Shown piece by piece: positions 50,675-59,327 of a stretch of DNA of 64,000 nt. This DNA comes from Ramlibacter agri (GTDB taxonomy: Bacteria > Pseudomonadota > Gammaproteobacteria > Burkholderiales > Burkholderiaceae_C). The notes under the pieces are model-generated. The model searched no databases. It saw nothing but the letters and a program-made list of their open reading frames with translations, and had not been told where the DNA came from. The stretch spans positions 3,224,001 through 3,288,000 of the forward strand of contig NZ_JABBFX010000001.1 of assembly GCF_012927085.1 (NCBI RefSeq), given 5' to 3'. Made by a program: the position numbers and the translations under genes. The number at the start of each line of letters is the position of its first letter. Position 1 is the stretch's first letter.

Positions 50675-52060
50675 ATGAGCACCATCGTCACCCCTGAACT
50701 GCTGCGGCGCTTCGACGTGCCCGGCCCCCGCTACACGTCCTACCCCACCGCTGACCGCTTCGTCGAAGCCTTCGGCGAGCGCGACTACGCGCAGGCCCTG
50801 CTGCAGCGGCGCGAAGGCCCGGCGGCGCTGTCGCTGCCGCTTTCGCTGTACGTGCACATCCCCTTCTGCGAGTCGCTGTGCTACTACTGCGCCTGCAACA
50901 AGATCATCACCAAGCATCATGATCGCGCGGCCACTTACCTGCGCTACCTGAACCGCGAGGTCGAACTGCACACGCAGACCCTGGGCACTGGCCAGCCGGT
51001 GAGCCAGCTGCACCTGGGCGGCGGCACGCCCACCTTCCTGTCCGACGACGAACTGCGCGAGCTGATGGCGATGCTGCGCCGCAGTTTCGCGGTGGCGCCC
51101 GGCGCGGAGTGCTCGATCGAGATCGACCCGCGCACCGTCAGCGCCGAGCGCCTGCAGGTGCTGGCCGACCTGGGCTTCAACCGCATCAGCTTCGGCGTGC
51201 AGGACTTCGACCCCGAGGTGCAGAAGGCGGTGCACCGCGTGCAGCCCTACGAGCAGGTGGCGGACCTGATGCAGCACGCACGCCGCATCGGCTTCGACTC
51301 CATCAACGTCGACCTGATCTACGGCCTGCCGCGGCAGACGCCCGAGTCCTTCGCCCGCACGCTGCAGCAGGTGGCCACGCTGAAGCCCGACCGCATCGCG
51401 CTGTACGCCTACGCGCACTTGCCGGAACGCTTCAAGCCGCAGCGGCGCATCGTGCCGGCCGAACTGCCCGGGGCCAGCGGCAAGATCTCGATGCTGTCGC
51501 AGGCGCTGGCGGCCTTCCTGAGCGCGGGCTATGTCTACATCGGCATGGACCATTTCGCGCTGCCCGGCGACGCGCTCGCGGTGGCCAAGCGGCAGGGCCG
51601 CCTGCACCGCAACTTCCAGGGCTACAGCACGCAGCCGGATTGCGACCTGATCGGCCTGGGCGTGTCCGCGATCGGCAAGGTGGGCGCCACCTACAGCCAG
51701 AACGCGAAGACGCTGGAGGAATACTGCGACCACCTGGACCAGGGCCGGCTGCCGGTGGTGCGCGGCCTCGCGCTGTCGCGCGACGACCTGGCGCGCCGCG
51801 CCGTCATCATGGCGCTGATGTGCCAGGGGCAGGTGGTGTTCGAGTCGATCGAGCTCGCCTGGCTGCTGGACTTCCGCCAGTACTTCGCGGCGGAGATGGA
51901 GCAGTTGAAGCAACTGGAGCGGCAGGGCCTGGCCGTGGTCGACGACACCGGCATCCAGGTGACCGCCTCGGGCTGGTTCTTCGTGCGGGCCGTGGCGATG
52001 CAGTTCGACCGCTACCTGCAGGCGGACCGCAACCGCGCGAAGTTCTCGCGCATCATCTGA
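50675..52060 (+). CDS. hemN: oxygen-independent coproporphyrinogen III dehydrogenase
   Basis: 461 residues, usual HemN length. Radical-SAM cluster Cys65, Cys69, Cys72 plus Cys74 (YVHIPFCESLCYYCACNK, the CX3CX2CXC of true HemN), HLGGGTPTFLSDDE, GLPRQTP, YAYAHLPERFKPQRRI and LIGLGVSAIG. Converts coproporphyrinogen III to protoporphyrinogen IX without O2, needed for haem at low oxygen and hence for cbb3 oxidase. Predicted FNR-activated through the box at 50607. Confidence 0.96.
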   Translation: MSTIVTPELLRRFDVPGPRYTSYPTADRFVEAFGERDYAQALLQRREGPAALSLPLSLYVHIPFCESLCYYCACNKIITKHHDRAATYLRYLNREVELHTQTLGTGQPVSQLHLGGGTPTFLSDDELRELMAMLRRSFAVAPGAECSIEIDPRTVSAERLQVLADLGFNRISFGVQDFDPEVQKAVHRVQPYEQVADLMQHARRIGFDSINVDLIYGLPRQTPESFARTLQQVATLKPDRIALYAYAHLPERFKPQRRIVPAELPGASGKISMLSQALAAFLSAGYVYIGMDHFALPGDALAVAKRQGRLHRNFQGYSTQPDCDLIGLGVSAIGKVGATYSQNAKTLEEYCDHLDQGRLPVVRGLALSRDDLARRAVIMALMCQGQVVFESIELAWLLDFRQYFAAEMEQLKQLERQGLAVVDDTGIQVTASGWFFVRAVAMQFDRYLQADRNRAKFSRII

Positions 52061-52070
52061 AGCGCCTGCC

Positions 52071-52751
52071 GTGACGCTCACGCTCGCCACCACCGCCTTC
52101 CTCATGGGACTGGCCGGCGGGCCGCATTGCCTGGCGATGTGCGGCGCGGCCTGCGGCGGCGTGATCCGCGGCGTCGGCGCGAAGCCGGCTCGCGGCATGT
52201 GGACCTTCCTCGCGGGCCGCTTGCTGGGCTACACGCTGGGTGGCGCGATCTGCGGGCTGGCTGTGCAGAGCCTCGCCTGGCTGACGACGCATACCGCGGC
52301 CTTGCGGCCAGCCTGGACGCTGTTCCACCTGGCCGTGCTGGCCTGGGGCCTGATCCTGCTGGCGAAGGCGCGCCAACCCGCGTGGGTGGAAGCGACCGGG
52401 CGCAGCGTGTGGGCACGCGTGCGCCCGCTGGCGCAGCGGCGCGGCGGCCTGCTCGCCACCGGCGCGCTGTGGGTGTTCATGCCTTGCGGGCTGCTGTATT
52501 CCGCCTTGCTCGTGTCCTCGCTGTCCGGCGGTGCGGTGGGCGGTGCGGTGTCGATGGCGCTGTTCGCCGTGGGCAGCGGCATCTCGCTCGGGCTGGCGCC
52601 ATCGCTGTTGCGCCGCCTGCAGCAACTGGGAAACAACCTGCGCAACGACTGGGGCACGCGCATCGCCGGCGGCCTGCTGGCGCTCGCCGCGGCCTGGGCG
52701 CTGTGGGTGGACGTGGCGCACCGGGTGGCGGAGTGGTGCGGGCTGGCGTGA
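52071..52751 (+). CDS. TauE/SafE (UreH-like) membrane protein linked to cbb3 biogenesis
   Basis: 226 residues from a GTG at 52071, 10 bases after hemN. Six or so spans; N-terminal FLMGLAGGPHCLAMCGAACGG with Cys and His in the first helix is the hallmark of the UreH_2/SafE-type proteins that sit beside hemN and anr in Pseudomonas and Burkholderiales. Probably moves copper or a thiol compound during cytochrome oxidase assembly; that role is suggested by synteny only. Confidence 0.8.
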   Translation: MTLTLATTAFLMGLAGGPHCLAMCGAACGGVIRGVGAKPARGMWTFLAGRLLGYTLGGAICGLAVQSLAWLTTHTAALRPAWTLFHLAVLAWGLILLAKARQPAWVEATGRSVWARVRPLAQRRGGLLATGALWVFMPCGLLYSALLVSSLSGGAVGGAVSMALFAVGSGISLGLAPSLLRRLQQLGNNLRNDWGTRIAGGLLALAAAWALWVDVAHRVAEWCGLA

Positions 52752-52772
52752 GCCTGGCAGGTTTCGTGTCCG

Positions 52773-53495
52773 CTACCGTAGCGCCGCCCACAACAGCGAC
52801 ACTCCCGAAAACGCCATCAAGCCATCGATCAGCGAGCGGTAGGCCGCCGACGACAGCTTCAGCACGACGAAGCGGCCCACGAAGGAGCCCGCCATCAGCG
52901 TCGCGCCGACGCCCATGCCCTGGGCCAGCACCTGCAGGGGCAGGGCGCCGAAGGCCTGGAAGGTGGCGACCTTGGCGAGGTACATGCCGAAGGAACTGGC
53001 CGCCTCGGTGCCGAGGAAGGCGCCGCGCTCCAGGCCGTAGAACGTGAACAGCGGCACCGTCAGCGGCCCGGTGGAGACGACGATGCCGGTCAGGATGCCC
53101 AGCGGCGCGCCGAGCAGTAGAAGGTGCGTCGCGGTCAGCCGGAACTCGCGCTTCGCGAGCCAGCGCCGCGCCGGGATCAGCGAGAGGAAGAAGGCGCCGA
53201 GCGCCGTCTCGGCGACGCCGGGCGGGATCGCCAGCAGCAGCCGTGCCCCGATCACCGCGCCGGGCACGGCAGTGGCGCAGTAGGCGCCGCAGGCCCGCCA
53301 GTCGATGTCGCGGCGCCACGCCAGCACGCGCCCGAGGTTGCCCATGATGGCGGCCACCGCCATGATGGGCACCGCCTGCCGCGGGCCGAACATCACCACC
53401 AGGATCGGCATCATCACCAGCGAGGAGCCGGTGCCGACGACGCCGCCGAGGGTGCCGGCGAACAGTCCGGCCACGAGCAGGAGGAGGTAATCCAC
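52773..53495 (-). CDS. TauE/SafE family anion permease-like protein
   Basis: 240 residues, minus strand, ATG at 53495. Two internally similar halves of membrane helices with LLVAGLFAGTLGGVVGTGSSLVMMPILV and GAPLGILTGIVVSTGPLTVPLF, the duplicated G-rich motif of TauE/SafE transporters (DUF81). Such proteins export sulfite, sulfoacetate or related anions; the substrate is not readable here. Convergent with the SafE-like gene. Confidence 0.88.
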   Translation of the reverse strand: MDYLLLLVAGLFAGTLGGVVGTGSSLVMMPILVVMFGPRQAVPIMAVAAIMGNLGRVLAWRRDIDWRACGAYCATAVPGAVIGARLLLAIPPGVAETALGAFFLSLIPARRWLAKREFRLTATHLLLLGAPLGILTGIVVSTGPLTVPLFTFYGLERGAFLGTEAASSFGMYLAKVATFQAFGALPLQVLAQGMGVGATLMAGSFVGRFVVLKLSSAAYRSLIDGLMAFSGVSLLWAALR

Positions 53496-53592
53496 GCCTG
53501 CAGCTTAACAGCGGCTGCCTGCGTGTCGGCCACGCGACAGCGCCCACCTCGCGCGCTTGCCGGTGCGGGGCCTTCGCCCCCACCATTCGCGC

Positions 53593-53865
53593 ATGTCCAA
53601 GTCCCGTTCGCGGCTCCTGCCCATCGTCGTCATCGCCGCCGCCGTGGTCGCGGCGGCCTTCGTGCTGAATCCTTCGCCCGAGCGGCACCGGGAGCGGATC
53701 AAGGCCGCGGTGGCCGAGCGCAGCGGCGTCGCCCGCGTGCTGGGCCTGGGCTCGCTGGTGGCCTTCGCCTCCAACTACCATTCGCTGGGCGTGGCGTCGT
53801 ACACCAAGGCGGGCGACCGCACGGTGTCGATCGGCTTCATGGGCTTCGTCTTCGTGCCGCAGTAG
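53593..53865 (+). CDS. small membrane-anchored protein, unknown
   Basis: 90 residues. N-terminal span (LLPIVVIAAAVVAAAFVLNP), then RHRERIKAAVAERSGVARVL and FASNYHSLGVASYT...VSIGFMGFVFVP. The ending pattern resembles short Gram-negative DUF4359-like proteins, but I am not certain. First of a run of five small same-strand genes. Confidence 0.55.
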   Translation: MSKSRSRLLPIVVIAAAVVAAAFVLNPSPERHRERIKAAVAERSGVARVLGLGSLVAFASNYHSLGVASYTKAGDRTVSIGFMGFVFVPQ

Positions 53866-53895
53866 CCGGCGCCGGATGGGCGATACTCCGCGCCA

Positions 53896-54261
53896 GTGAT
53901 TGCACGAGCCGTCCCGTTGTTTGCGTTTGCCCTGCTGGTCCAGGCGTCGGCCTGGTCCGCGCCGCAGTACGTGCTGCGCCGCTGCGCCGTGGACGGCCAC
54001 AACCTCAACCTGCGCTTCAGCGGGCCGCGCGACCAGGTGCGCCGGTTCCACCTGACGCCCACCGCGCTCGTCCTCAGCGGCGACCTGCGGGGCACCACCG
54101 AACTGGCCAACATCGAGGAGCTGCGGCTGGAGCCGCAGCTCGCCGTGGCGTACAAGGGCGGCGGGGTCGTCGCGCTCGGGCCGCTCACGCCGGAGTGCGC
54201 GGCCAAGCTGCGCGAGGCGGCGGCGAAGCGCCGCATTCCGCTGCGGGAGGAAGCCCGCTGA
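53896..54261 (+). CDS. hypothetical exported protein
   Basis: 121 residues from a GTG at 53896, 30 bases after the previous gene. Signal peptide ending ASAWSA-PQYV; the mature part begins YVLRRCAVDG and is rich in beta/charged residues (RRFHLTPTALVLSGDLRG). No motif recognised. An in-frame ATG start is absent near the signal sequence, which supports GTG. Confidence 0.5.
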   Translation: MIARAVPLFAFALLVQASAWSAPQYVLRRCAVDGHNLNLRFSGPRDQVRRFHLTPTALVLSGDLRGTTELANIEELRLEPQLAVAYKGGGVVALGPLTPECAAKLREAAAKRRIPLREEAR

Positions 54262-54275
54262 AAGGCCTTGTTTCC

Positions 54276-54563
54276 ATGCGCTTGCCGCGCAGCCTGCTGC
54301 TCGTCCTCTGGGCAGTGCTGACTCTTTTCGCGTATTACCTCCTGCTGTTCACGCCCTGGAGCGCCTATGCGCCGGCGGGCGTCCCGCTGCGGACCATCCT
54401 CACCGAGGCCTGCGTCGTGCTGGCCGCCTTCACCTGCCTGGAGGTGCTGCGCAGCGAGGAGCGGGTGCAGCTGCGCGCGCTGGCTGGCGCCGTGGGCTTC
54501 CCGCTGGCCGTGGTGCTGCTGCTCACCATGTGGATCGGGCTGCGCCGCTACTTGCAGTTCTGA
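54276..54563 (+). CDS. hypothetical small integral membrane protein
   Basis: 95 residues from the ATG at 54276, 14 bases after the previous stop. Three predicted spans (LLLVLWAVLTLFAYYLLLF, LTEACVVLAAFTCLEVLR, FPLAVVLLLTMWIGLRRYL). No known family. Confidence 0.5.
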   Translation: MRLPRSLLLVLWAVLTLFAYYLLLFTPWSAYAPAGVPLRTILTEACVVLAAFTCLEVLRSEERVQLRALAGAVGFPLAVVLLLTMWIGLRRYLQF

Positions 54564-54624
54564 GCGCGCCTTGCCAGCCGCCGCGCGCGGCCCCATGCTG
54601 TGGGCATGCCCCAAGGAGGCTTTC

Positions 54625-54912
54625 ATGCACCAGCAGCAGGACCCCCAGCGCCAGTCCGTCGCCGCGCCCGCGGCCATGATCGACAGCGGCATCCGGCACG
54701 GCTTGCGCAACATCCATCCCCACCGGGCCGCGGTGCGGCCGGCGCAGGCCACCGGTGCCGCGGCGCTCGGCGCGCTCGCCCTGGGCAGCTTCGCGCTGGG
54801 CGCCTTCGCGCTCGGGGCGCTGGCCATCGGCCGGCTCGCCATCGGCAAGGCGCGGGTGCGCCGCCTGGAGATCGACGAACTGGTGGTTCACAAGCTGCGC
54901 CTGCCGCGATGA
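54625..54912 (+). CDS. small protein with five-residue periodic repeat (pentapeptide-like)
   Basis: 95 residues, ATG after CAAGGAGGC. After a polar N terminus, residues about 47-95 repeat every five: ALGAL, ALGSF, ALGAF, ALGAL, AIGRL, AIGKA, RVRRL, EIDEL, VVHKL. The pattern A(L/I)Gx(L/F) with inward small and aliphatic residues fits a pentapeptide-repeat beta-helix of about two to three turns, though a membrane-inserted helix is an alternative for the Ala/Leu part. Function unknown. Confidence 0.55.
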   Translation: MHQQQDPQRQSVAAPAAMIDSGIRHGLRNIHPHRAAVRPAQATGAAALGALALGSFALGAFALGALAIGRLAIGKARVRRLEIDELVVHKLRLPR

Positions 54913-54945
54913 GCCGGTGGCCGGCCGCTGCGTTACGCTAGCGCC

Positions 54946-55185
54946 ATGGCTTCCGATCTTCCGCCCCTGCCCACGCTGCGTTCCGGCCGCTACCGCCACT
55001 ACAAGGGCGGCGAGTACGAAGTGGTCTCCGTCGCCCGCCACAGCGAGACCCACGAACCGCTGGTCGTCTACCGGCCGCTGTACAACGACACCGGCTGGTG
55101 GGTGCGGCCTTTCGCGATGTTCGTCGAGGACGTGGTCATCGACGGCAAGCGGCAACCCCGCTTTGCTTTCGTGGCGGGGTCCTGA
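54946..55185 (+). CDS. DUF1653 domain protein
   Basis: 79 residues. GRYRHYKGGEYEVVSVARHSE, EPLVVYRPLY and WWVRPFAMFVEDV are the DUF1653 signature, a small SH3-like beta barrel of unknown function. Often found near gamma-glutamylcyclotransferase-like genes, as here (next gene one base downstream). Confidence 0.88.
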   Translation: MASDLPPLPTLRSGRYRHYKGGEYEVVSVARHSETHEPLVVYRPLYNDTGWWVRPFAMFVEDVVIDGKRQPRFAFVAGS

Positions 55186-55186
55186 G

Positions 55187-55602
55187 GTGCACCTCGTCTT
55201 CGTGTTCGCACGCTGATGGAGGGCTTCCCCAACTTCGCCACCAATCGCGGGCGGCGACTCCCGGGCCGCTACGTCACGCGCGAGCGCTATCCGCTGTACC
55301 TCGTGGGCGAGCGCCATTCGCCGTGGCTGCTGGACCAGCGCGGCGCGGGCCACCAGGTCGCGGGCCAGGTGTTCGAGGTCGATGCGCAGGTGCTGGCGGC
55401 GATGGACGTGCTGGAGCGCGTCAGCGCCCCGGACGGCTACCGGCGCGTCGCGCTCGAAGTGCAACCGGCCGCAGGCGGCGCCGCGCTCACCGTGCAGGCC
55501 TACCTGAAGCCGCCGGAGCAGTTTGCGCAGGCCGAGGCGCGGCTGGGGCCGCTGGCGGAATACACGCTGGAACACGCGGCCTTGTACCGGCCGCGCACCT
55601 GA
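55187..55602 (+). pseudogene. gamma-glutamylcyclotransferase-like protein, N-terminal frameshift
   Basis: The downstream frame from ATG 55216 encodes 128 residues (MEGFPNFATNRGRRLPGRYV, VAGQVFEVDAQVLAAMDVLE, AYLKPPEQF) of the GGCT/AIG2 family. The expected start VHLVFVF is encoded in another frame from GTG 55187 and hits TGA at 55214. Adding one base near 55208 would fuse the two as VFVF-(G)-TLMEGFPN and restore the family's substrate loop motif (Y/F)GTL. So either a real one-base deletion inactivates the gene or there is a base-calling error. The 128-residue frame lacks the first beta strand. Confidence 0.75.
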
Positions 55603-55615
55603 GCAGGAGGGGACC

Positions 55616-56083
55616 ATGGAGAGCTTCGACGGCGGCTGCACCTGCCGCCACGTGCGCTACCGCATGCTGCGCCAGCCGATGATCGTGCACTGCTGCCACT
55701 GCCGCTGGTGCCAGCGCGAGAGCGGCGCTTCGTTCGCGCTCAACGCGATGATCGAGGCGGACCAGGTGCAGCTGCTGGCCGGCCAGCCCGAGATGGTGCT
55801 CACGCCTTCGGAAAGCGGCAAGGGCCAGAAGATCCTGCGCTGCCCGCGTTGCCACGTGGCCGTCTGGAGCCATTACCCGGGCGCCGGCGAGGCCGTGGAC
55901 TTCGTGCGCGTGGGCACGCTCGACGAGCCGGACCGCTTCCCGCCGGACATGCACATCTTCACCGCGTCGAAGCAGCCGTGGGTGGTGATCCCGCCGGGGC
56001 ACCGTGCCGTGCCGGAGTACTACGATGCGGCGGAGGTGTGGACGCCGGAGGCCTTGGCCCGGCGCGAGGCGCTGCGCAAGTAG
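55616..56083 (+). CDS. GFA family protein (glutathione-dependent formaldehyde-activating enzyme-like, zinc)
   Basis: 155 residues. Zinc/Cys pattern of the GFA fold: GGCTCRHVRYRM, VHCCHCRWCQRESGASF and LRCPRCHVAVW. Members include S-(hydroxymethyl)glutathione synthase, but most Burkholderiales copies have unknown substrates. The TAG stop lies inside the 58-base inverted repeat shared with the convergent beta-CASP gene. Confidence 0.88.
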   Translation: MESFDGGCTCRHVRYRMLRQPMIVHCCHCRWCQRESGASFALNAMIEADQVQLLAGQPEMVLTPSESGKGQKILRCPRCHVAVWSHYPGAGEAVDFVRVGTLDEPDRFPPDMHIFTASKQPWVVIPPGHRAVPEYYDAAEVWTPEALARREALRK

Positions 56084-56138
56084 GCTGGGTTGCGCGCAGC
56101 GCACCCCAGCGCTGGGGTCGCTGCGCGAACCCAGCCTA
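56081..56138. terminator. 58-base inverted repeat holding both convergent stop codons
   Basis: TAGGCTGGGTT + GCGCGCAGCG on the left faces CGCTGCGCG + AACCCAGCCTA on the right, with an inner CCAGCGCTGG palindrome. The left TAG is the stop of the GFA gene and the right CTA is the stop of the minus-strand nuclease gene. Strong hairpin on both strands. Confidence 0.8.
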
Positions 56139-57494
56139 GGCAAGCTCCACCGTTTGCAGGTACTCGGGCACTTCCGCGTCCCAGTGCAGCTTGTGCTCGA
56201 TCCGCGCGCGCAGCGCATCCGCCGCGGTGGGTTCGCCGTGGGTGACGAAGACTCGCTTAGGCGGCGCCGGCATCGCGCGCAGCCAGGCCTCGATCTCGTC
56301 GGCGTCGGCATGCGCGGACAGCGCATCGATGCGTGCCACTTCGGCCCGCACCGGCACTTCCTCGCCATGGATGCGGATCGTCGGCGCACCCGCCGCGAGC
56401 GCGGCCCCGCGCGTGCCCCCGGCCTGGAAGCCGGCCAGCAGGATGGTGTTGCGGCGCTCCGGCGCGAACTGCTTCAGGTGGTGCACCACGCGGCCGCCGG
56501 TGGCCATGCCGCTGCCGGCGATGATCACCATCGGCCCCTTGCGCGCGTTCAGCGCGCGTGACTCGTCCGGCGTGCGCACCACCTCCGCGGCCTCGCGGAT
56601 CGCTTCGCACTGCGGGCCGCCCAGGCGCAGTTCCTCGTGGTGCCGGTGGTACACCTGCAAGGCCTCGGCCGCCATCGGGCTGTTCAGGAACACCGGCAGC
56701 TGGTGGATGCGCTTCTGCTGCTTCAACAGGTGGATGGCGTAGAGCAGGCTCTGCGCGCGGCCGACGGCGAAGGCCGGGATCACCAGCGTGCCGCCGCGCG
56801 CGGACGTCCGGTTGATGACGGCGCTCAGTTCCTCCAGCACGTCGGCTTGCGGATGCTGGCGGTCGCCGTAAGTCGATTCGACGACCAGGAAGTCGGCCGC
56901 GGGCGGCGGCTCCGGCGCGCGCAGCACCATGTCGTCCGGCCGGCCCAGGTCGCCGGAAAAGAGCAGCGAGCTGGCGCCGTCGTCCAGCCGCACGAAGGCC
57001 GCGCCGGGCATGTGGCCTGCGCGTCCCAGCCGCGCCCGCAGGCCCGGCAGCGGCTCCCAGTCCTGTTGCCAGTCCATGGGCCGCAGCTGGCGCAGGCAGC
57101 GCACCGCGTCTTCGCGCGTGTACAGGGGCAGCGCGGGTTCGTGCTTGCTGGTGTGGTGGCGGTTGTCGTAGTCGGCCTCTTCCTCCAGCAGGCCGCCGCT
57201 GTCCGGCAGCAGGATGTGGCAGAGGTCGGCGGTCGCCGCGGTGCAGAAGATCGGGCCGGTGAAGCCCTGTTTCACCAGCCGCGGCAGGTAGCCGCTGTGG
57301 TCGATGTGCGCATGCGTGAGCACGACCGCATCGATGCCGGCGGGCTGCACCGGCAGCGGCGCCCAGTTGCGCAGCCGCAGCTGCTTGTAGCCCTGGAACA
57401 GGCCGCAGTCGACCAGCAGCTGCCGGCCCGCATGCCGCACGAGGTACTTGGAACCGGTGACGGTGCCGGTGGCGCCGAGGAACTGGAGTTGCAT
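56136..57494 (-). CDS. metallo-beta-lactamase fold beta-CASP nuclease (RNA-processing type)
   Basis: 452 residues. MBL motifs: LTHAHIDHSGYLP (HxHxDH), AGHMPGAAFV (His), LLFSGDLGR (Asp). Beta-CASP cap: VVESTYGDR, IPAFAVGRAQSLLY, GSGMATGGRVVHHLK, LSAHADADEI and FVTHGEP. This is the CPSF73/YSH1-like bacterial branch, acting as endo- or exoribonuclease on RNA in known members. Target unknown. Confidence 0.9.
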   Translation of the reverse strand: MQLQFLGATGTVTGSKYLVRHAGRQLLVDCGLFQGYKQLRLRNWAPLPVQPAGIDAVVLTHAHIDHSGYLPRLVKQGFTGPIFCTAATADLCHILLPDSGGLLEEEADYDNRHHTSKHEPALPLYTREDAVRCLRQLRPMDWQQDWEPLPGLRARLGRAGHMPGAAFVRLDDGASSLLFSGDLGRPDDMVLRAPEPPPAADFLVVESTYGDRQHPQADVLEELSAVINRTSARGGTLVIPAFAVGRAQSLLYAIHLLKQQKRIHQLPVFLNSPMAAEALQVYHRHHEELRLGGPQCEAIREAAEVVRTPDESRALNARKGPMVIIAGSGMATGGRVVHHLKQFAPERRNTILLAGFQAGGTRGAALAAGAPTIRIHGEEVPVRAEVARIDALSAHADADEIEAWLRAMPAPPKRVFVTHGEPTAADALRARIEHKLHWDAEVPEYLQTVELA

Positions 57495-57714
57495 GGCGCC
57501 CGAGTGTAGGAACGCGTGGCTGCCGCGGCTTGCGCTGCGTCAAGCGGGCGACTGCTTCGCGTGATCCTCGGCTGCGCCTGGTGCGCAGCAGAGCTGCGTA
57601 CCCTATGGGGCGGCGGGTGATTGCACGGAAACGACAAACAATGCCGCGCTGCTCCTACATGCCTGGCCCCACGGCAGCGCGAGGATGCCCAAGCCTCTAC
57701 CATGGGACCATCGC

Positions 57715-58719
57715 ATGCCTGACGACAAGTCGAACGCCCACGCCGAAGGGCGCGCCGCCATGAAGCTGGACGTGACGACCTCGACGATGAAGCCCGCGCG
57801 CAAACCATCCTTGCCCGTCGCCGCCAAGGCGCCGCTCGATGCCCGCCTGACCGAGCAGCGCAACCCGCGCAGCAGCCGCATCGACCAGATGTCGACGCTG
57901 GAGATCGTCGACCTGGTGAACGCGGAGGATCGCGGCGTGGCCGCGGCCGTGGGCGCCGAGCGGCTGCAGGTCGCGCGCGCCATCGACCTCGTCGTCGAAG
58001 GGCTGCAGCAGGGCGGCCGCCTGATCTACGTCGGAGCGGGTACCTCGGGCCGCCTCGGCGTGCTCGACGCCTCCGAGATGCCGCCCACCTACCGCGTGGA
58101 ACCCGAGGTCGTGCAGGGCGTCATCGCCGGCGGCTTCGACGCTTTGCTGCGCGCGCAGGAGGGCGCCGAGGACCATCCGGAAGACGGCGCCGCGGCGATG
58201 GACGAACGCGAGGTCGGCCGGCACGACTTCGTGCTGGGCATCGCTGCATCGGGCACCACGCCCTTCGTGCATGGCGCGCTGAAGCGCGCGCGCGAGCGCG
58301 GCGCCCGCACCGGCTTCCTGCTCTGCACGCCGCCCCCGGAGGACCTGCTGCGCACGCACGACGTGGTGATCGCGCCGCTGGTGGGACCGGAAGTCGTCAC
58401 GGGCTCCACGCGCATGAAGGCCGGCACCGCGACCAAGATGGTGCTGAATACCATCAGCACGGCCGCCATGGTGAAGACCGGCAAGGTCTACGGCAACCTG
58501 ATGGTGGACCTGCAGGTCACCTGCGAGAAGCTGCAGGACCGCGGCGAGCGGATCCTGATGGACACGCTGGGCATTGCCCGCGAGGAAGCGCACAAGCTGC
58601 TGGATGCGGCGGGCGGCCACGTGAAGACCGCCATCGCCATGCAACGCCTCGGGGTCGACGCGCAGGAAGCCGACCGCCGGCTCGACGAGGCCGGCGGTGA
58701 GATCGGCAAGCTCCTTTAA
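57715..58719 (+). CDS. murQ: N-acetylmuramic acid 6-phosphate etherase
   Basis: 334 residues from the ATG at 57715; ATGs at 57685, 57760 and 57787 are alternatives, and the last gives the usual MurQ length of about 310. SIS domain with LTEQRNPRSSRIDQMSTLEI, YVGAGTSGRLGVLDASEMPPT (catalytic Glu in SEM), GIAASGTTPFVHGAL and GSTRMKAGTATKMVLNTIST. Cleaves the lactyl ether of MurNAc-6-P to GlcNAc-6-P in cell-wall recycling. No MurNAc transporter is adjacent. The 220-base gap upstream shows no other gene. Confidence 0.9.
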   Translation: MPDDKSNAHAEGRAAMKLDVTTSTMKPARKPSLPVAAKAPLDARLTEQRNPRSSRIDQMSTLEIVDLVNAEDRGVAAAVGAERLQVARAIDLVVEGLQQGGRLIYVGAGTSGRLGVLDASEMPPTYRVEPEVVQGVIAGGFDALLRAQEGAEDHPEDGAAAMDEREVGRHDFVLGIAASGTTPFVHGALKRARERGARTGFLLCTPPPEDLLRTHDVVIAPLVGPEVVTGSTRMKAGTATKMVLNTISTAAMVKTGKVYGNLMVDLQVTCEKLQDRGERILMDTLGIAREEAHKLLDAAGGHVKTAIAMQRLGVDAQEADRRLDEAGGEIGKLL

Positions 58720-59327
58720 TACGGCGGCGCGAAGCCGTTGCGGCCGGCGCTGAAGCGCGTCGCGGTCGGCACGCCGTTCACTTCCTGCGCCGTCACCGAG
58801 ATCACCGCGCCTTGCACCAGCAGGCTCCTGTCCGCCGGCTTCAGGCTGACGATGGGCGTGCCGGGCGGCACCACGATGGTCTTGGCGCCGTCCTTGTACG
58901 TCAGCTGCAGCCGCTGGCCGTCCGGAGCCACCGCCACTTCGGACACCGTCGCATTGGTCATCGTGGATGAAGGCATGAAGTCGAAGGGCCGGAAGCCTTC
59001 GCCGGTGCCGCGCATCGCTTCGGGAAACAGCGTGACCGCGATGGCGCGCTGGGTGCCGTCGGACTGCGGCATCGCGCCGACGCCGACGAAGCTGCCCTGC
59101 TTCACGTCGGCCAGGGTCACCGGATAGACCTCGGTCACCGTGGCGTTCGGCGCCAGCGCCAGTTCCACGCGATCGCCATTGCGCTGGCGCAGCGTGACGT
59201 GGTCCGCGGTGATCGCATCGATGGTGCCGCGCAGGCGCACGCTGGCGGGCTGGGCGAGGGAGGCAAGGGGCAGGGCAAGCAGCAGGACGGCTGCGCCACG
59301 CACGAGAACACGACGACTACGCTCCAT
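58716..59327 (-). CDS. hypothetical exported beta-rich protein (DUF5666-like)
   Basis: 203 residues, signal peptide (VLLLALPLASLAQ). The mature part has repeated small beta-barrel-like units: RLRGTIDAITADHVTLRQRNGDR, DVKQGSFVGVGAMPQSDG, KTIVVPPGTPIVSL and QGAVISVTAQEVNG, similar to the DUF5666 (OB-like) pattern. Its start overlaps the stop of the hybrid kinase by one base (TGATG), so it is probably co-expressed with it. Its 3' end overlaps murQ by three to four bases. Confidence 0.65.
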   Translation of the reverse strand: MERSRRVLVRGAAVLLLALPLASLAQPASVRLRGTIDAITADHVTLRQRNGDRVELALAPNATVTEVYPVTLADVKQGSFVGVGAMPQSDGTQRAIAVTLFPEAMRGTGEGFRPFDFMPSSTMTNATVSEVAVAPDGQRLQLTYKDGAKTIVVPPGTPIVSLKPADRSLLVQGAVISVTAQEVNGVPTATRFSAGRNGFAPPY

